A DNA stretch of 64,000 bases from Pirellulaceae bacterium (GTDB lineage Bacteria > Planctomycetota > Planctomycetia > Pirellulales > Pirellulaceae), in the NCBI GenBank assembly GCA_023382975.1, contig JAHDXO010000029.1:57466-121465 (forward strand), written 5' to 3'. Both the position numbers and the translations under genes were made by a program. This document shows positions 27,462-36,314 of the stretch, one piece after another. The notes beneath the pieces were generated by a model. The model was not told the DNA's origin. It saw only the letters and a list, made by a program, of their open reading frames with translations, and made no database searches. How positions within the stretch are numbered: position 1 is the stretch's first letter; every line of letters starts with the position of its first letter.

Positions 27462-28433
27462 CTACCCTCGCGTTGGTACGCACCAACCCTCGCCGCCCCA
27501 ACTGTTGCTTTCGCCACTGGGCAGCAGCAGTCTGACCGTGCTCCCCCTGGGATCGCCGGAGAACTTGACGTCGCAACCGGCATCCTTGGCGGCGGCCTCG
27601 ATCACCTTCCGCAGCCTCGCCAGCTCCGGCAGGGGATTGCCGTCCTGGTCGTAGATGTCCACGCCGTTGCATTCGTCCTCCATCATCCGTTGATGCTGGG
27701 TGGCCATCCGGATCAGATGCCCCGCCGTCAACGTGGTCGCTCGCCCGCCTCCCCGCTGGATGTCGATGGCCAGTTGCTCGGCCTCCGTGGGCTTCCGGTG
27801 CGCCTCCTGGACCACGATCGCCGTTTCTCCGGCTGGCTCGGTGCCCAACACGCGGCAGACCTCCTGTTGCAGCTCGTAGGCGTCCGAGAATGCCTTCTTG
27901 GCCTTCTCCTGCCCTTCCTCGCTTCCCGTGGGGATCAATTTCAGGTAGTAACCGCTGCCGTCCTCGTAACGCCCGGGCAACAGTCGCGTGTGTCCCCCGT
28001 CGCACAGGCAAATCGGATCGGCACCTTCTTCGCATTTGTCCCGAGCTTCCGCGACGGTCCCGTACTGGGTGACGTTGCCGCTCTTGTCATCGCCCGTGAC
28101 GGCACGGTCCAGAACGCACATCGCCTGGGCGAACTGCTCGTCCAAGCTGGTGGATGCCAGCCGCTTGGCCTCCCGGTGGGCTTGGTCGCGACTCATCTCG
28201 TTGAACTTGCCGATGGTGTCGACGTGCTGCCGAGACGGCTGGTATTGCCGCACCGAGTAGGCGCGCGGTTCGTCTCCGTTCTTTTCGGAGGTCACGAAGT
28301 AGATCCCGCCCGGCCCCTGGTAAACCTGCTCGGACACCCGAGTCCTGAAAAACCGCATGGTGTCCTTGTCCCACCAGTGCGATCCCGCTTGGGTCATCTC
28401 TTCCTGGATCGCATTGATCGTGTACGTCTTCAT
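27462..28433 (-). CDS. Plasmid-type hypothetical protein, apparently a three-part fusion
   Basis: 323 residues from the ATG (MKTYTINAIQEE...) with GATGAG just upstream; the frame is open further upstream but without protein-like content. Part 1 (~1-95, 'HWWDKDTMRFFRTRVSEQVY' and 'GGIYFVTSEK') resembles small proteins encoded on plasmids and phages. Part 2 (~95-205, 'ARDKCEEGADPICLCDGGHT') is unrecognised. Part 3 (~225-323) ends in 'GESNSWGGEGWCVPTR', a tail I associate with accessory-element proteins. There are no catalytic motifs. It is probably a product of joining of neighbouring accessory genes, because the three parts differ in character. It belongs to the same element debris as the DUF932 and helicase fragments. 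Confidence 0.55.
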   Translation of the reverse strand: MKTYTINAIQEEMTQAGSHWWDKDTMRFFRTRVSEQVYQGPGGIYFVTSEKNGDEPRAYSVRQYQPSRQHVDTIGKFNEMSRDQAHREAKRLASTSLDEQFAQAMCVLDRAVTGDDKSGNVTQYGTVAEARDKCEEGADPICLCDGGHTRLLPGRYEDGSGYYLKLIPTGSEEGQEKAKKAFSDAYELQQEVCRVLGTEPAGETAIVVQEAHRKPTEAEQLAIDIQRGGGRATTLTAGHLIRMATQHQRMMEDECNGVDIYDQDGNPLPELARLRKVIEAAAKDAGCDVKFSGDPRGSTVRLLLPSGESNSWGGEGWCVPTRG

Positions 28434-29021
28434 CTCATCATCTCCTGCGGCATGCGCCCGCCGCGAAAGGCCCCTGGGTAAGAACGTCGCCCAAGGTCGG
28501 CGTGGTGAAGCTGAGTCGTTGTCGGCGGCTTCGACCAACGTGGCTGTTAGTTCCGGCCGCCTGCTCCCAGTCCCTTGGTAATCATCCAGCAGCGGCTGAC
28601 GATCCGCAAGACGGGCGTCGTGATCCTGATCGTGGTCCGGGGGATGCAACTTGTGGACAAACGAGGGTGAAACGGACGGTTCGGTTTCGACTTGGGTGCC
28701 GGTCAGCCTGCGGCTGAGTAGGCGGCAGGGTTTGCCTGATCGGCATTGTTGAGCGGTGGCGGGCTGGTGTTGGCTTCTGGCGAGTGTCTGTGCGTGCTGA
28801 CCGCTGCAAATGGACTGCCACTTCGCATGACAATATCGTCCGGAAGTCTAGCAGGACTGGTTGAAAACCGCTTTCGCGGGTGTTAGGGTACTTCGCTCGG
28901 GTGCCGTTCGGTCTAGCTAACCGCATGGCTGAAGTCGGTTGGCGGGGTGTTCGTATCTCCACCCGCAGTTGTGACGGATACCCTGCGAACCGGCCCGGTC
29001 CCAAGGAATTGGCAATAACGA
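28434..29021. other. Intergenic region with one promoter candidate
   Basis: No gene is supported here. The plus strand holds 'GMQLVDKRG' and a stop near 28670, which might be another gene tail but is too short to judge. The only clear element is the promoter candidate at 28861. Confidence 0.35.
28861..28889 (+). promoter_or_regulatory. Candidate promoter for the truncated helicase gene
   Basis: TTGAAA (28861-28866), a 17-base spacer, then TAGGGT (28884-28889). It lies ~135 bases before the helicase-fragment ATG and has no other gene to serve, although after truncation it could also drive the acetylesterase gene at 29328. Confidence 0.45.
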
Positions 29022-29330
29022 TGCTCCCGCTCGAACACCTGCAACCCGGTCTCTCCCTGGTCGGTCTCGAACCGGCGGTGGTGACTTCGCTGGTGGCGGT
29101 GGTGCCGATCGCGGAAGGCACGGTCCAGGTGATCTACAAGACGCCCGATGGTGCGCTCAAGGAGCGGCTCCTGAATCAGGCGGACGAGGCATCCATCAGC
29201 ATTGCAACACTCGAGCGCCCGTGGTCAGTTGATGGCGACGGATCGGCGTTTCAGCTTGCCTGCGAGGCCAAACGGATCGATCTGGCCTTCCTGTTCGACC
29301 CTATCCGCCAACTGAATAGGTATAGCCATG
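29022..29330 (+). pseudogene. N-terminal fragment of a large SNF2/DUF3883-type helicase
   Basis: From an ATG the frame reads 'MLPLEHLQPGLSLVGLEPAV', 'VVPIAEGTVQVIYKTPDGAL', 'RPWSVDGDGSAFQLACEAKR', 'IDLAFLFDP'. This is the N-terminal module that precedes the ATPase core of large superfamily II helicases of restriction and defence loci. Homology stops exactly where the acetylesterase gene begins ('NRYSHES...' is out of register). The ATPase motifs are all missing, so it is a stump of ~100 residues of a ~1,000-residue protein. Confidence 0.55.
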
Positions 29331-30245
29331 AGAGCTTTCCAAGTTGTTTGTATTCTGACGATCCTCTCCTCAAATTGCTGGGCGGGAGAAAAGGTGGTCG
29401 ACTTGATCCTGGTTGCAGGACAATCGAATGCGGTGGGTTTTCACACACGTGCAAGCGAATTGCCAAAAGACCCAAGTGACAACAAGGTCATGTTCTGGTG
29501 GAAGTGCGGAGACCCGCCTGCGGATAAGTTCGACTCATCGTCCAATCAAGAGTGGACCACCCTCAAGCCACAGCCAAAAGGAAAACCGAAGCTCCCCAAG
29601 GGTGGAACGAATTACGGTAATTTTGGCTACGATGAGGGGGGATTTGGGCCTGAAATCGGACTGACTCGAACCTTACTCGAACGGCAACCGGACCGGCCTT
29701 TGGCCATCGTAAAAGTGGCCTACAGTGGCACCGGGATTGATTATTGGAACCCTGGCAACAAGATGGATGCCAACCGAGGCCGCAATTGCTACCCGGCACT
29801 GCTGGCGGAAACGAGACTAGCGATCGAGAAGGCAAAAGCGCAAGGCGTCACACTGCGTCCTCGCGCGCTGGTATGGTGTCAGGGAGAAAGCGATTGCATG
29901 CGGGAATATTCTCCAGCCTATCGAGACAGCTTGGAGACAATGATTGCCGCACTTCGCAAAGACCTTGACGCGCCGAAGTTGATTGCACTCATCGGGCTCA
30001 ATACGAAATTCGGTCAGAAGCGACAGAAAGACGCACGCCAACCATCGGAGGGCGTGTTGAATGTCGTCAGAGGCATGAAGGAGCTTGCTGCCAGTTCAGA
30101 GTATGTCGAATACGTGGATGATTGGGGCTGTGAAGTCGTGAACGCTGCGCACTTCGGCTCCAAGGGAACGTTGGAGCTTGGCGAACGATATGCCAAGGCA
30201 CTCATAACAACAGAGGAGCGGATCAATGAATCCAAAAAGCAATAA
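29328..30245 (+). CDS. Secreted sialate O-acetylesterase (SASA) family esterase
   Basis: 305 residues with a signal peptide (~1-19, 'VVCILTILSSNCWAGEK'). The SASA/SGNH motifs are complete: 'LVAGQSNAVG' with the nucleophile Ser (~31), 'VWCQGESD' (Gly/oxyanion block, ~185), and a late 'NAAHFGSKG' with the catalytic His (~276). It removes acetyl groups from sugars of polysaccharides such as acetylated xylan, pectin or sialic acid. It overlaps the GH43 gene by 20 bases, forming a coupled pair in which de-acetylation would precede backbone cleavage. The start coincides with the end of the helicase fragment, so its native promoter may have been replaced. Confidence 0.88.
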   Translation: MRAFQVVCILTILSSNCWAGEKVVDLILVAGQSNAVGFHTRASELPKDPSDNKVMFWWKCGDPPADKFDSSSNQEWTTLKPQPKGKPKLPKGGTNYGNFGYDEGGFGPEIGLTRTLLERQPDRPLAIVKVAYSGTGIDYWNPGNKMDANRGRNCYPALLAETRLAIEKAKAQGVTLRPRALVWCQGESDCMREYSPAYRDSLETMIAALRKDLDAPKLIALIGLNTKFGQKRQKDARQPSEGVLNVVRGMKELAASSEYVEYVDDWGCEVVNAAHFGSKGTLELGERYAKALITTEERINESKKQ

Positions 30246-31356
30246 AGAAAACCACTGGGGATCTATCATGCGACGAGTTGCGTCGCTGTTGCTGGTTTGC
30301 GGGCTCGTGACAAGTGTGACCGCGGCCGAAAAGGCATTTCGACCGGGCGAAGTCTGGCCGGACAACAACGGTGTCCATATCAACTGCCACGGCGGCGGAA
30401 TACTCGTCCACAATGGCACGTTCTACTGGTTCGGCCAGCACATGATCGAAGGCAGGCCCGGCAACCTGGCCCAGGTCGGCGTGCATGTCTATTCCTCGAA
30501 GAATCTCTACGACTGGAAGGACGAAGGGATCGCCCTGCGGGTTTCCGAAGATCCCCAAAGCGACATCGCCAAGGGCTGCATCTTGGAACGCCCCAAAGTG
30601 ATCTACAACCGCAAGACCGACAAGTTCGTCATGTGGTTCCACCTGGAACTGAAGGGCAAAGGCTATCGTGCAGCCCGTAGCGGTGTAGCCGTTGCCGATC
30701 AAGTGACCGGGCCGTATCGCTTTATCGAGAGCTTCCGCCCAAATGCTGGAGTTTGGCCGATCAATGTTCCCGATGAACTCAAGGAACCGTTACCGGCGGA
30801 AGGCGGACCGGCGCCCAAGTTCCTCTTCCAGCGAGATCATGTGGGAGGCCAGATGGCCCGCGACATGACGCTGTTCGTGGACGATGACGACACGGCGTAC
30901 CATGTCTATGCCTCCGAAGGCAACGGCACGCTCCATATCTCGCAACTCACCGACGATTATCTGCGACCGGCCGGCAAGTACGCCCGCGTGTTCCCCGACT
31001 GCTTTAACGAGGCGCCCGCCATGTTCAAGCACGCCGGGAAGTACTATTTGATCACGTCCGGCTGCTCGGGCTGGAAGGCCAACGCGGCACGCTTGGGCGT
31101 AGCGGATTCGATATGGGGACCGTGGCAGGCTCTCGGTAATCCTTGTGTCGGCGAAGATGCCGAGTTGACTTTTCATGGTCAGAGCACGTATGTCCTTCCG
31201 GTGCCCGGCAAGACAGGAGCCTTCATCTTCATGGCTGATCGGTGGAAGCCGGGGAACCCCATCGACGGCAAGCATCTCTGGCTGCCAATCCAGTTTAAGG
31301 ATGGCAAGCCGTTCGTGGCATGGTTGGACAAATGGGACCTGAGCTTCTTCAAGTGA
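30226..31356 (+). CDS. Secreted GH43-type glycoside hydrolase
   Basis: 376 residues; GAGGAG 7 bases upstream supports this ATG, inside the preceding gene. An ATG at 30268 begins directly at the signal peptide ('MRRVASLLLVCGLVTSV') and may be used instead. Five-bladed propeller features: 'GGGILVHNGTFYWFGQHM', 'LERPKVIYNRKTDKFVMWF' and 'MARDMTLFVDDDDTAYHVYA', with the candidate catalytic base and pKa-modulator Asp, then 'NEAPAMFKHAGKYYLITSG' with the catalytic Glu. This resembles the GH43 subfamilies active on galactan side chains (GH43_24/34 group). Together with the acetylesterase and the GH53/GH16 enzymes further on it suggests galactan use. Confidence 0.85.
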   Translation: MNPKSNKENHWGSIMRRVASLLLVCGLVTSVTAAEKAFRPGEVWPDNNGVHINCHGGGILVHNGTFYWFGQHMIEGRPGNLAQVGVHVYSSKNLYDWKDEGIALRVSEDPQSDIAKGCILERPKVIYNRKTDKFVMWFHLELKGKGYRAARSGVAVADQVTGPYRFIESFRPNAGVWPINVPDELKEPLPAEGGPAPKFLFQRDHVGGQMARDMTLFVDDDDTAYHVYASEGNGTLHISQLTDDYLRPAGKYARVFPDCFNEAPAMFKHAGKYYLITSGCSGWKANAARLGVADSIWGPWQALGNPCVGEDAELTFHGQSTYVLPVPGKTGAFIFMADRWKPGNPIDGKHLWLPIQFKDGKPFVAWLDKWDLSFFK

Positions 31357-31368
31357 ATCATGGCGAAG

Positions 31369-31639
31369 ACCTACAGCCAGGCACCAGCCGAGCACGACAT
31401 GCAGGTGTATTGGCCCTTCTCCACAACAACAAGCAGATCAAAGTCCGCCTCGAAGGAATCGACTGCCCGGAGATTGGCAACCGTTCGCCCAGAAGGCCAA
31501 GGGAACGGTTTCCAAGGTGGCCTTTGGCAAGACCGTGACCGTCCGTCCAACCGGCAGCGACGAATTCGGGCGCACCCTGGCCAGTGGCATCCTGGCCGAC
31601 GGGCTCAACCTCAAACAGTCCAACGTTCAGCACGGCTAA
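31369..31639 (+). pseudogene. Frameshifted staphylococcal-nuclease-like (thermonuclease) gene
   Basis: Two frames together give a TNase domain. 'LLHNNKQIKVRLEGIDCPEI' in one frame is followed in another by 'QPFAQKAKGTVSKVAFGKTV', 'TVRPTGSDEFGRTLASGILA', 'DGLNLKQSNVQHG' and a stop. A single missing G near 31480 ('attggcaacc' where 'attgggcaacc' restores E-I-G-Q-P) explains the frame break. The start region, which should hold the catalytic 'DGDT', is also disrupted. The catalytic Arg-Glu region is retained in part, but the gene as written cannot make an active nuclease. Confidence 0.7.
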
Positions 31640-31676
31640 GGACACCAAACAGTCTTGCCCCAGAAGGAATCGGACA

Positions 31677-32345
31677 ATGCGGCAGTTCGTCATGGTTCTA
31701 CTCGTCCTTGGAGCAATCCTGCCCGCACGGGCGGCTGACACCCAGCCAAGACCAACCAACGACATCCTGGGTTTCGACGCCAGCCAGGTGCGACCCGCCA
31801 ATCCCAAGAAAGGCGCGCCCATCGCACGATTGTTCTACGACTACATCTGCGTGAGCGACATCGAGGCAGCGGCCCCGAAGTTGACCGATGACGAGGCGAG
31901 GCGGCTCACCGCCAAGGTTTTCGGCGAGTTGCGGCAGCGGTACATGGACCGGCACAAGATCACCGCGACGCGGGAAGAGATCCAGCAGTTTGTCGATGCC
32001 ATGCGCAGCATGTCACGAACCGACAACGATGCCTCGGAGGCGAGAAAGAAGGACGACCAGCATGGTTTCCAAGCAATCGGGGAACAGTTCGTGAAGGGCT
32101 GGAAACTGGATCGAGCCCTGTACAAGAAGTACGGCGGCACGGTCATCTTTCAGCAGGCCAATCCGTTCGAGCCGGTAGGGGCGTACCGGGGGTTTCTGGA
32201 GGAGATGGAAAAGGCGAAGGTGTTCGAGGTCTACGACCCTGACAATCGCCAGAAGTTCTGGCATTACTTCGTCCGCCAGCATCCGTTCCAAGTCCCCGCC
32301 AAGAACATCAACTTCGACGAGCCGTGGTGGATGCAGAAGAGGTGA
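31677..32345 (+). CDS. Exported hypothetical protein (helical, SurA-N-like)
   Basis: 222 residues with AAGGAAT 6 bases upstream of this ATG and a signal peptide (~1-19, 'MVLLVLGAILPARAAD'). Helix-rich: 'TDDEARRLTAKVFGELRQRY' and 'HKITATREEIQQFVDAMRSM' resemble the N-terminal helical part of SurA/PrsA chaperones, but no PPIase domain follows. The second half is rich in aromatic residues ('YKKYGGTVIFQQANPFEPVG', 'KFWHYFVRQHPF'). The exact role is unknown. It follows the broken nuclease by 38 bases. Confidence 0.65.
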   Translation: MRQFVMVLLVLGAILPARAADTQPRPTNDILGFDASQVRPANPKKGAPIARLFYDYICVSDIEAAAPKLTDDEARRLTAKVFGELRQRYMDRHKITATREEIQQFVDAMRSMSRTDNDASEARKKDDQHGFQAIGEQFVKGWKLDRALYKKYGGTVIFQQANPFEPVGAYRGFLEEMEKAKVFEVYDPDNRQKFWHYFVRQHPFQVPAKNINFDEPWWMQKR

Positions 32346-32940
32346 TGCCTTGACCGGCTGGCAAACGGGTCGGGGACCATCGTACCCGAGGGCGCAAACT
32401 CAACAAGGGAACGCTCAGGCTGCCGCAGCGGCGGTCATCTGCCGGGTGGCTCGCGAGGGCAGCGACAATTAGGTGATTCACCCGCGTGTTTCGGATGTAC
32501 CCGGTTGCGACCGGTCGATCTTCGGACGACGGGAGCAATTTGCAGAATTTTTACTGCTTGACCAACGCTTCAGAAAGAAATTATGCTTGCTTGCTCACAG
32601 CATCGTTCGGAAGCGATCTTTTCCTACAAGACGGAGACGCGCGTCCGCGGGTTCGCTCCCGTGGAGCACACCGTGATGGTTGGTCGATTTGAACTTGCTT
32701 GCATTCCCGGTGGTGCGTAACAGTTGCGCACGCACCGCTTGACCTGGATGCTTTGTCCAAGGACCACGACAAGTTCGAAGCCAGCGGCGATGCCAGGCGC
32801 GTCGACAAGGCCCATCGGCGTGGTAAAATCGGCCGGAAACTGGGATGGCAGATCGAAGTGGCTCCGCACAACCCGCACATGGCGCTGGTGTGGACCGGGC
32901 GGGGACGGGCTGTCGCGCAGAAGCAAGGGGACCAGGACGG
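32346..32940. other. Non-coding stretch, no supported feature
   Basis: Open frames through 32700-32940 continue into the DUF6940 gene in other registers but have no recognisable domain or ribosome site. I see no strong hairpin. Confidence 0.35.
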
Positions 32941-33570
32941 ATGTGGAGTTTCCGAAGCGAGTTACTGCGAGGGATACGCGGTCAGCGTTTCTTCGTCGAT
33001 CTCGACGCCCGACCGGCAAGCTTTGCAGAGATCCTGCGAGCCTGGCAGGACGATGCTGCATTCCGCTCGTCGTTCCAGGCCCAATTGGCGGACGCTCCCT
33101 ACGCGGCGTTCCGTTGGGAAACGCCGCCGGTCACCGAGACCACGATCACTCGCCCGTTCGAGTTCGTTCTGCTGGACAGTCCTGGTTTGGCCTGCCACCC
33201 CGATCCCAGGCCGTTCGCCGAGCACTTCGCAGCGGCGTGCGAGGAAGGCATCGTCGTGTTTTCGAACCTCGGGGGGGATGCGATCATGGTGGTGCCGTCC
33301 CCGCTCACTTCCCCGTCCGCCTACGGACATCTCGCAGCATTCGTCCGCAACGCGCCGGAGGCACAGTGGCATGCACTCTGGCGAACAGTCGGCCAGGCCA
33401 TGTGCCAGCGGCTGGGACCCCGGCCCGTGTGGCTCAGCACTGCCGGCGGCGGAGTGTCATGGCTGCATGTGCGCCTCGACGATCGCCCGAAGTATTACGG
33501 CTACGGACCATACAGGAAGGACATCTGTCAGTCGACGACATTACCTTGCGAGGGCACCAGGAAAGATTGA
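32941..33570 (+). CDS. DUF6940 family protein
   Basis: 209 residues from ATG (MWSFRSELLRG...). The conserved pattern includes 'FAEILRAWQDDAAFRSSF', 'PYAAFRWETPPVT', 'FEFVLLDSPGLACHPDP', 'VVFSNLGGDAIMVVP' and 'LSTAGGGVSWLHVRLDDRPK', which fit the DUF6940 family, a cytoplasmic protein of unknown function found in cyanobacteria and planctomycetes. The tail after 'YYGYGPYRKD' (about 17 residues) looks like read-through into unrelated sequence, so the natural stop may have been lost. The role cannot be inferred. Confidence 0.7.
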   Translation: MWSFRSELLRGIRGQRFFVDLDARPASFAEILRAWQDDAAFRSSFQAQLADAPYAAFRWETPPVTETTITRPFEFVLLDSPGLACHPDPRPFAEHFAAACEEGIVVFSNLGGDAIMVVPSPLTSPSAYGHLAAFVRNAPEAQWHALWRTVGQAMCQRLGPRPVWLSTAGGGVSWLHVRLDDRPKYYGYGPYRKDICQSTTLPCEGTRKD

Positions 33571-33609
33571 CTGATTCGCAGCCAGTCTCGAATCAATTGG
33601 GAGCAGACG

Positions 33610-33732
33610 ATGAAAACCACCGACACGTACTCGCAAGTGATCCAGAAAACGACGGGCGACTGTTGCGCACCGGCCCAACCAGAAGCTACGCCGCCTGGAC
33701 AAGCCGTGTTGCCGTGCGGCGTACATGGATAA
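33610..33732 (+). pseudogene. Possible N-terminal stump of an arsenite methyltransferase-like gene
   Basis: A 40-codon frame 'MKTTDTYSQVIQKTTGDCCA', 'PAQPEATPPGQAVLPCGVHG' and stop. A short N-terminus with a Cys pair followed by 'PPGQAVLP' is reminiscent of the start of ArsM-type SAM methyltransferases. Nothing of the methyltransferase core follows. This is a weak call. Confidence 0.3.
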
Positions 33733-33869
33733 CGTCCCAGTGGCCTGTCCGCAGCAAGGCGGAAGGCCGCAATCTCACCACCGGCTTACGTCGGCCTACA
33801 GCGCGACGGCGGTCGCGGCGAGGTCCGACAACGGCACAAATTCCGGCGTTTCGCCTCGCTGCGCCGCCG

Positions 33870-34538
33870 TTGGCGCCATATCTGGAGTGCTACGAGGCGA
33901 TCCTGTCCGGCCAGATCGAGGCTGGGCAATGGCGTTCGGATCTTGGCTCCGGCCAATCCCGGAAGCGGGAAGGCGTCAAGAACATCACGCAGATCATGTG
34001 GCCCAGCGAGTTGATCCCCGAATTGCTCGGCAGTCCGGCCTACCATCGCGCCCTGGATATCTCGCGTCAGTTGCTGGGCGACGACATGGCCTTCGACTTC
34101 GACATGCTGATCGACAAGGCGCCGGGCACGGATACGCCGACGCCGTTCCACCAGGACATGGCCTACTGGGTGGATCTGCCCGACCGACGAGCCGTGAGCT
34201 GCTGGATCGCCTTGGACGAAGCCATCGTGGACAACGGTTGCATGTGGTTCGCGCCGGGTTCCCATCGGCTGCCGCTGCGGCAGCATCGTTGGCACGGCAA
34301 GAGCGGAGGTGCTCTGGAGTGCGATGGCAGCGAAGCCGAATGCGTCTGTGTCCCGCTGAAGCCAGGCTCTTGCACGTTCCATAACGGCGGCGTGATGCAC
34401 TACAGTCGCCGCAATACCACCGCCGTCCACCGACGGGCGCTGATCGTCAACTTCCGCCCGGAAGCCATGATCCGCTTGGAACGTGAACGGGGGTTCGACC
34501 ACGGCAAGACGAGCAATATCCGCGAGAAGCGGACATGA
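33870..34538 (+). CDS. Phytanoyl-CoA dioxygenase (PhyH)-like protein, N-terminus missing
   Basis: From about 33870 the frame is a PhyH oxygenase: 'YLECYEAILSGQIEAG', 'ENITQIMWP'-like 'VKNITQIMWPSELIPELLG', 'DFDMLIDKAP', the iron motif H-Q-D in 'TPFHQDMAYWVD', 'CWIALDEAIVDNGCMWFAPG', and the distal His in 'FHNGGVMHYSRR' with the 2-oxoglutarate-binding Arg. Fe(II) and 2-oxoglutarate ligands are intact. Related proteins have ~25 more N-terminal residues; here the sequence before 'LAPYLECYE' is unrelated, so the natural start is lost. A TTG at 33870 is the first plausible start. It follows the arsM-like stump directly, a recombination junction. Confidence 0.6.
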   Translation: MAPYLECYEAILSGQIEAGQWRSDLGSGQSRKREGVKNITQIMWPSELIPELLGSPAYHRALDISRQLLGDDMAFDFDMLIDKAPGTDTPTPFHQDMAYWVDLPDRRAVSCWIALDEAIVDNGCMWFAPGSHRLPLRQHRWHGKSGGALECDGSEAECVCVPLKPGSCTFHNGGVMHYSRRNTTAVHRRALIVNFRPEAMIRLERERGFDHGKTSNIREKRT

Positions 34539-34635
34539 TCGAGCCGCGGCCGGCTTCAGTTCGCTTGGCACCACCATCCCGCAGTCATCCGGAACGCTCA
34601 GGCAACATCGGCATGCTCGTTTGGCGAACTGGTCG

Positions 34636-36039
34636 CTAGTCAACTTGTTCGAACGCGCCCAGATCGAGCACGGATCTCCGCGGCTTCGTCTGCTGATGCG
34701 GTACGTATTGGCGGGCAACGGAAAACCGCTCAAGCAGTGGCTGAGGAAGTTCCGCTCCGGCCTGGACGCAGGGCGAGCCAGGCAGCAGCCGGAAGTCGTC
34801 GGCGTCGAACGCCGTAAAGCCCGGCGTTTGCCCGTCCAAGACATGCTCCTCACCGCGAATCGCTCCCGCGAACGTGCTGTGGCTGGTTCGCCAGTCCTTC
34901 GGCAACCAGTTGCGGTGCAGGTTCAGCGTCCCGTGCTGCGTCATCAGGGCGAGGAAGCGTCCACCAGCCGTGGCGTAGACGATGTTGTTGTGGCAGTCCA
35001 CCGACTCGTCGCCGGTGGACAGACGAAACAACGTGGTCGTGTGCTGGCAGTGCGATACGACGGTATTGTTGTAGAAATGGAGGGTTCCTTTGCGGTAGGC
35101 GTCCGGCCGGTTGCTATCCCCGCCGTAGTGAACGACTTGGTTGTTGCCGCCATCGCGTTTGATCAGGACGTTTCCGTAGACGAACGTTTCCCGATAAGCG
35201 GCCAGACTGCTCAGCGCCGGCACGCCCGCGGCATCGACCAAGTCCAACTCGCGATTTCCTCCGTCGATCCAGTTGTAGCGGACAACCAGTCCGGCAGAGC
35301 GGTCTTTCAGGTTGTTTCCCAGACAGTCCCGGCGCAGCGGACCGTAGAAGTTGGCTTGAAAGACGATCCCGTCGGCCTGGGTGTAGCTGTTGTGCTCGTA
35401 CAGGCTGCCCTCGATCCCGTTGCCGTGGATGTGGCAGTGCTCGACGACGATGTTCCGCGACTGGGGACTGACAAACAGTCCGTTGCCGCTGTCGTGGATG
35501 ATGCACCGGCGGATGGTGATCGCTTCGCCTTTCTCCACGAAGATGCTGGCCGCGTTGTTCGCGTACGCGGTCCGGCCTCGGCGGCCCTCGAAACCGAACG
35601 GGGGCCGGCCGCTGCGGACTTCGAGGTTCTCCAGCACCAGATGGGCAGGCATGGCATCGGCAGGGCGATTTGCGCCGCCGATCTTGATCACGCCGCGTTC
35701 TTCGCCCCAGAAGTTCAAGGCGGGCCGGGTCGTCGCATCCCTGCCGTCGATCACCGGCAATTGACCACTAGGCCCCGGTGCGCCGCGGACCTGGATCGGT
35801 CGTTCGGCGGTGCCGCGGGCACAGATGACCCATTTCTCTCGGTAGGGCTCCTCGCGCCAGTGAATGACCACCTCGTCTCCCGGATTCAGGCTTTCCCAGG
35901 GTACGTCGCCGATCGCAGCAAGGGGCTTCCCCGGCCCGACTTCATACCGCTCGGCAAGAACCGGAAAGGCAGACAGCAAACTCAGGCAAATGGCAACAGC
36001 GGCGATCGGTTTCCGTGTTGTCGCGGGAATGTCTGTCAT
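34636..36039 (-). CDS. Secreted right-handed parallel beta-helix protein
   Basis: 467 residues; signal peptide ~1-29 ('AVAICLSLLSAFPVLAERY'). The early part 'WESLNPGDEVVIHWREEPYR' and 'ERPIQVRGAPGPSGQLPVID' is the entry seen in polysaccharide-lyase-like beta-helix proteins. It is followed by beta-helix coils ('AITIRRCIIHDSGNGLFVSP', 'NIVVEHCHIHGNGIEGSLYE') and closes with 'DFRLLPGSPCVQAG', a common C-terminal closing motif. No lyase catalytic Arg can be assigned with confidence. It probably binds or cleaves a polysaccharide in the periplasm or outside. It is convergent to the PhyH gene. Confidence 0.75.
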   Translation of the reverse strand: MTDIPATTRKPIAAVAICLSLLSAFPVLAERYEVGPGKPLAAIGDVPWESLNPGDEVVIHWREEPYREKWVICARGTAERPIQVRGAPGPSGQLPVIDGRDATTRPALNFWGEERGVIKIGGANRPADAMPAHLVLENLEVRSGRPPFGFEGRRGRTAYANNAASIFVEKGEAITIRRCIIHDSGNGLFVSPQSRNIVVEHCHIHGNGIEGSLYEHNSYTQADGIVFQANFYGPLRRDCLGNNLKDRSAGLVVRYNWIDGGNRELDLVDAAGVPALSSLAAYRETFVYGNVLIKRDGGNNQVVHYGGDSNRPDAYRKGTLHFYNNTVVSHCQHTTTLFRLSTGDESVDCHNNIVYATAGGRFLALMTQHGTLNLHRNWLPKDWRTSHSTFAGAIRGEEHVLDGQTPGFTAFDADDFRLLPGSPCVQAGAELPQPLLERFSVARQYVPHQQTKPRRSVLDLGAFEQVD

Positions 36040-36314
36040 GGAAGTCTCCTACGCAGGTTCAATCTCATGGGCGTGCCCTGGGCGATAGCTGCGCCGAGCA
36101 TGGAGCATCATACACCAATCCGCAGCAGACTGGTTCAATGGAAGGGATTGATCTCCGGGAAGCCAACGGCGAGACACGATTCGCTGCGATTCACGCCGGT
36201 GCCCCGCGATTTGCAAAAAAGCCCAGCCTCGGATCACGCGATTCCGCTTGCAAACTTTCTGCGGCGGTTGCTGTTCGGAATGAACCCGGTGTCGAAATTG
36301 GATGCGCGCATCGA

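Noticed and set aside
32724..33869. Upstream extension of the PhyH frame through the DUF6940 gene
   Set aside because: It is open only by chance in the GC-rich DUF6940 sequence; protein-like character starts at about 33870.
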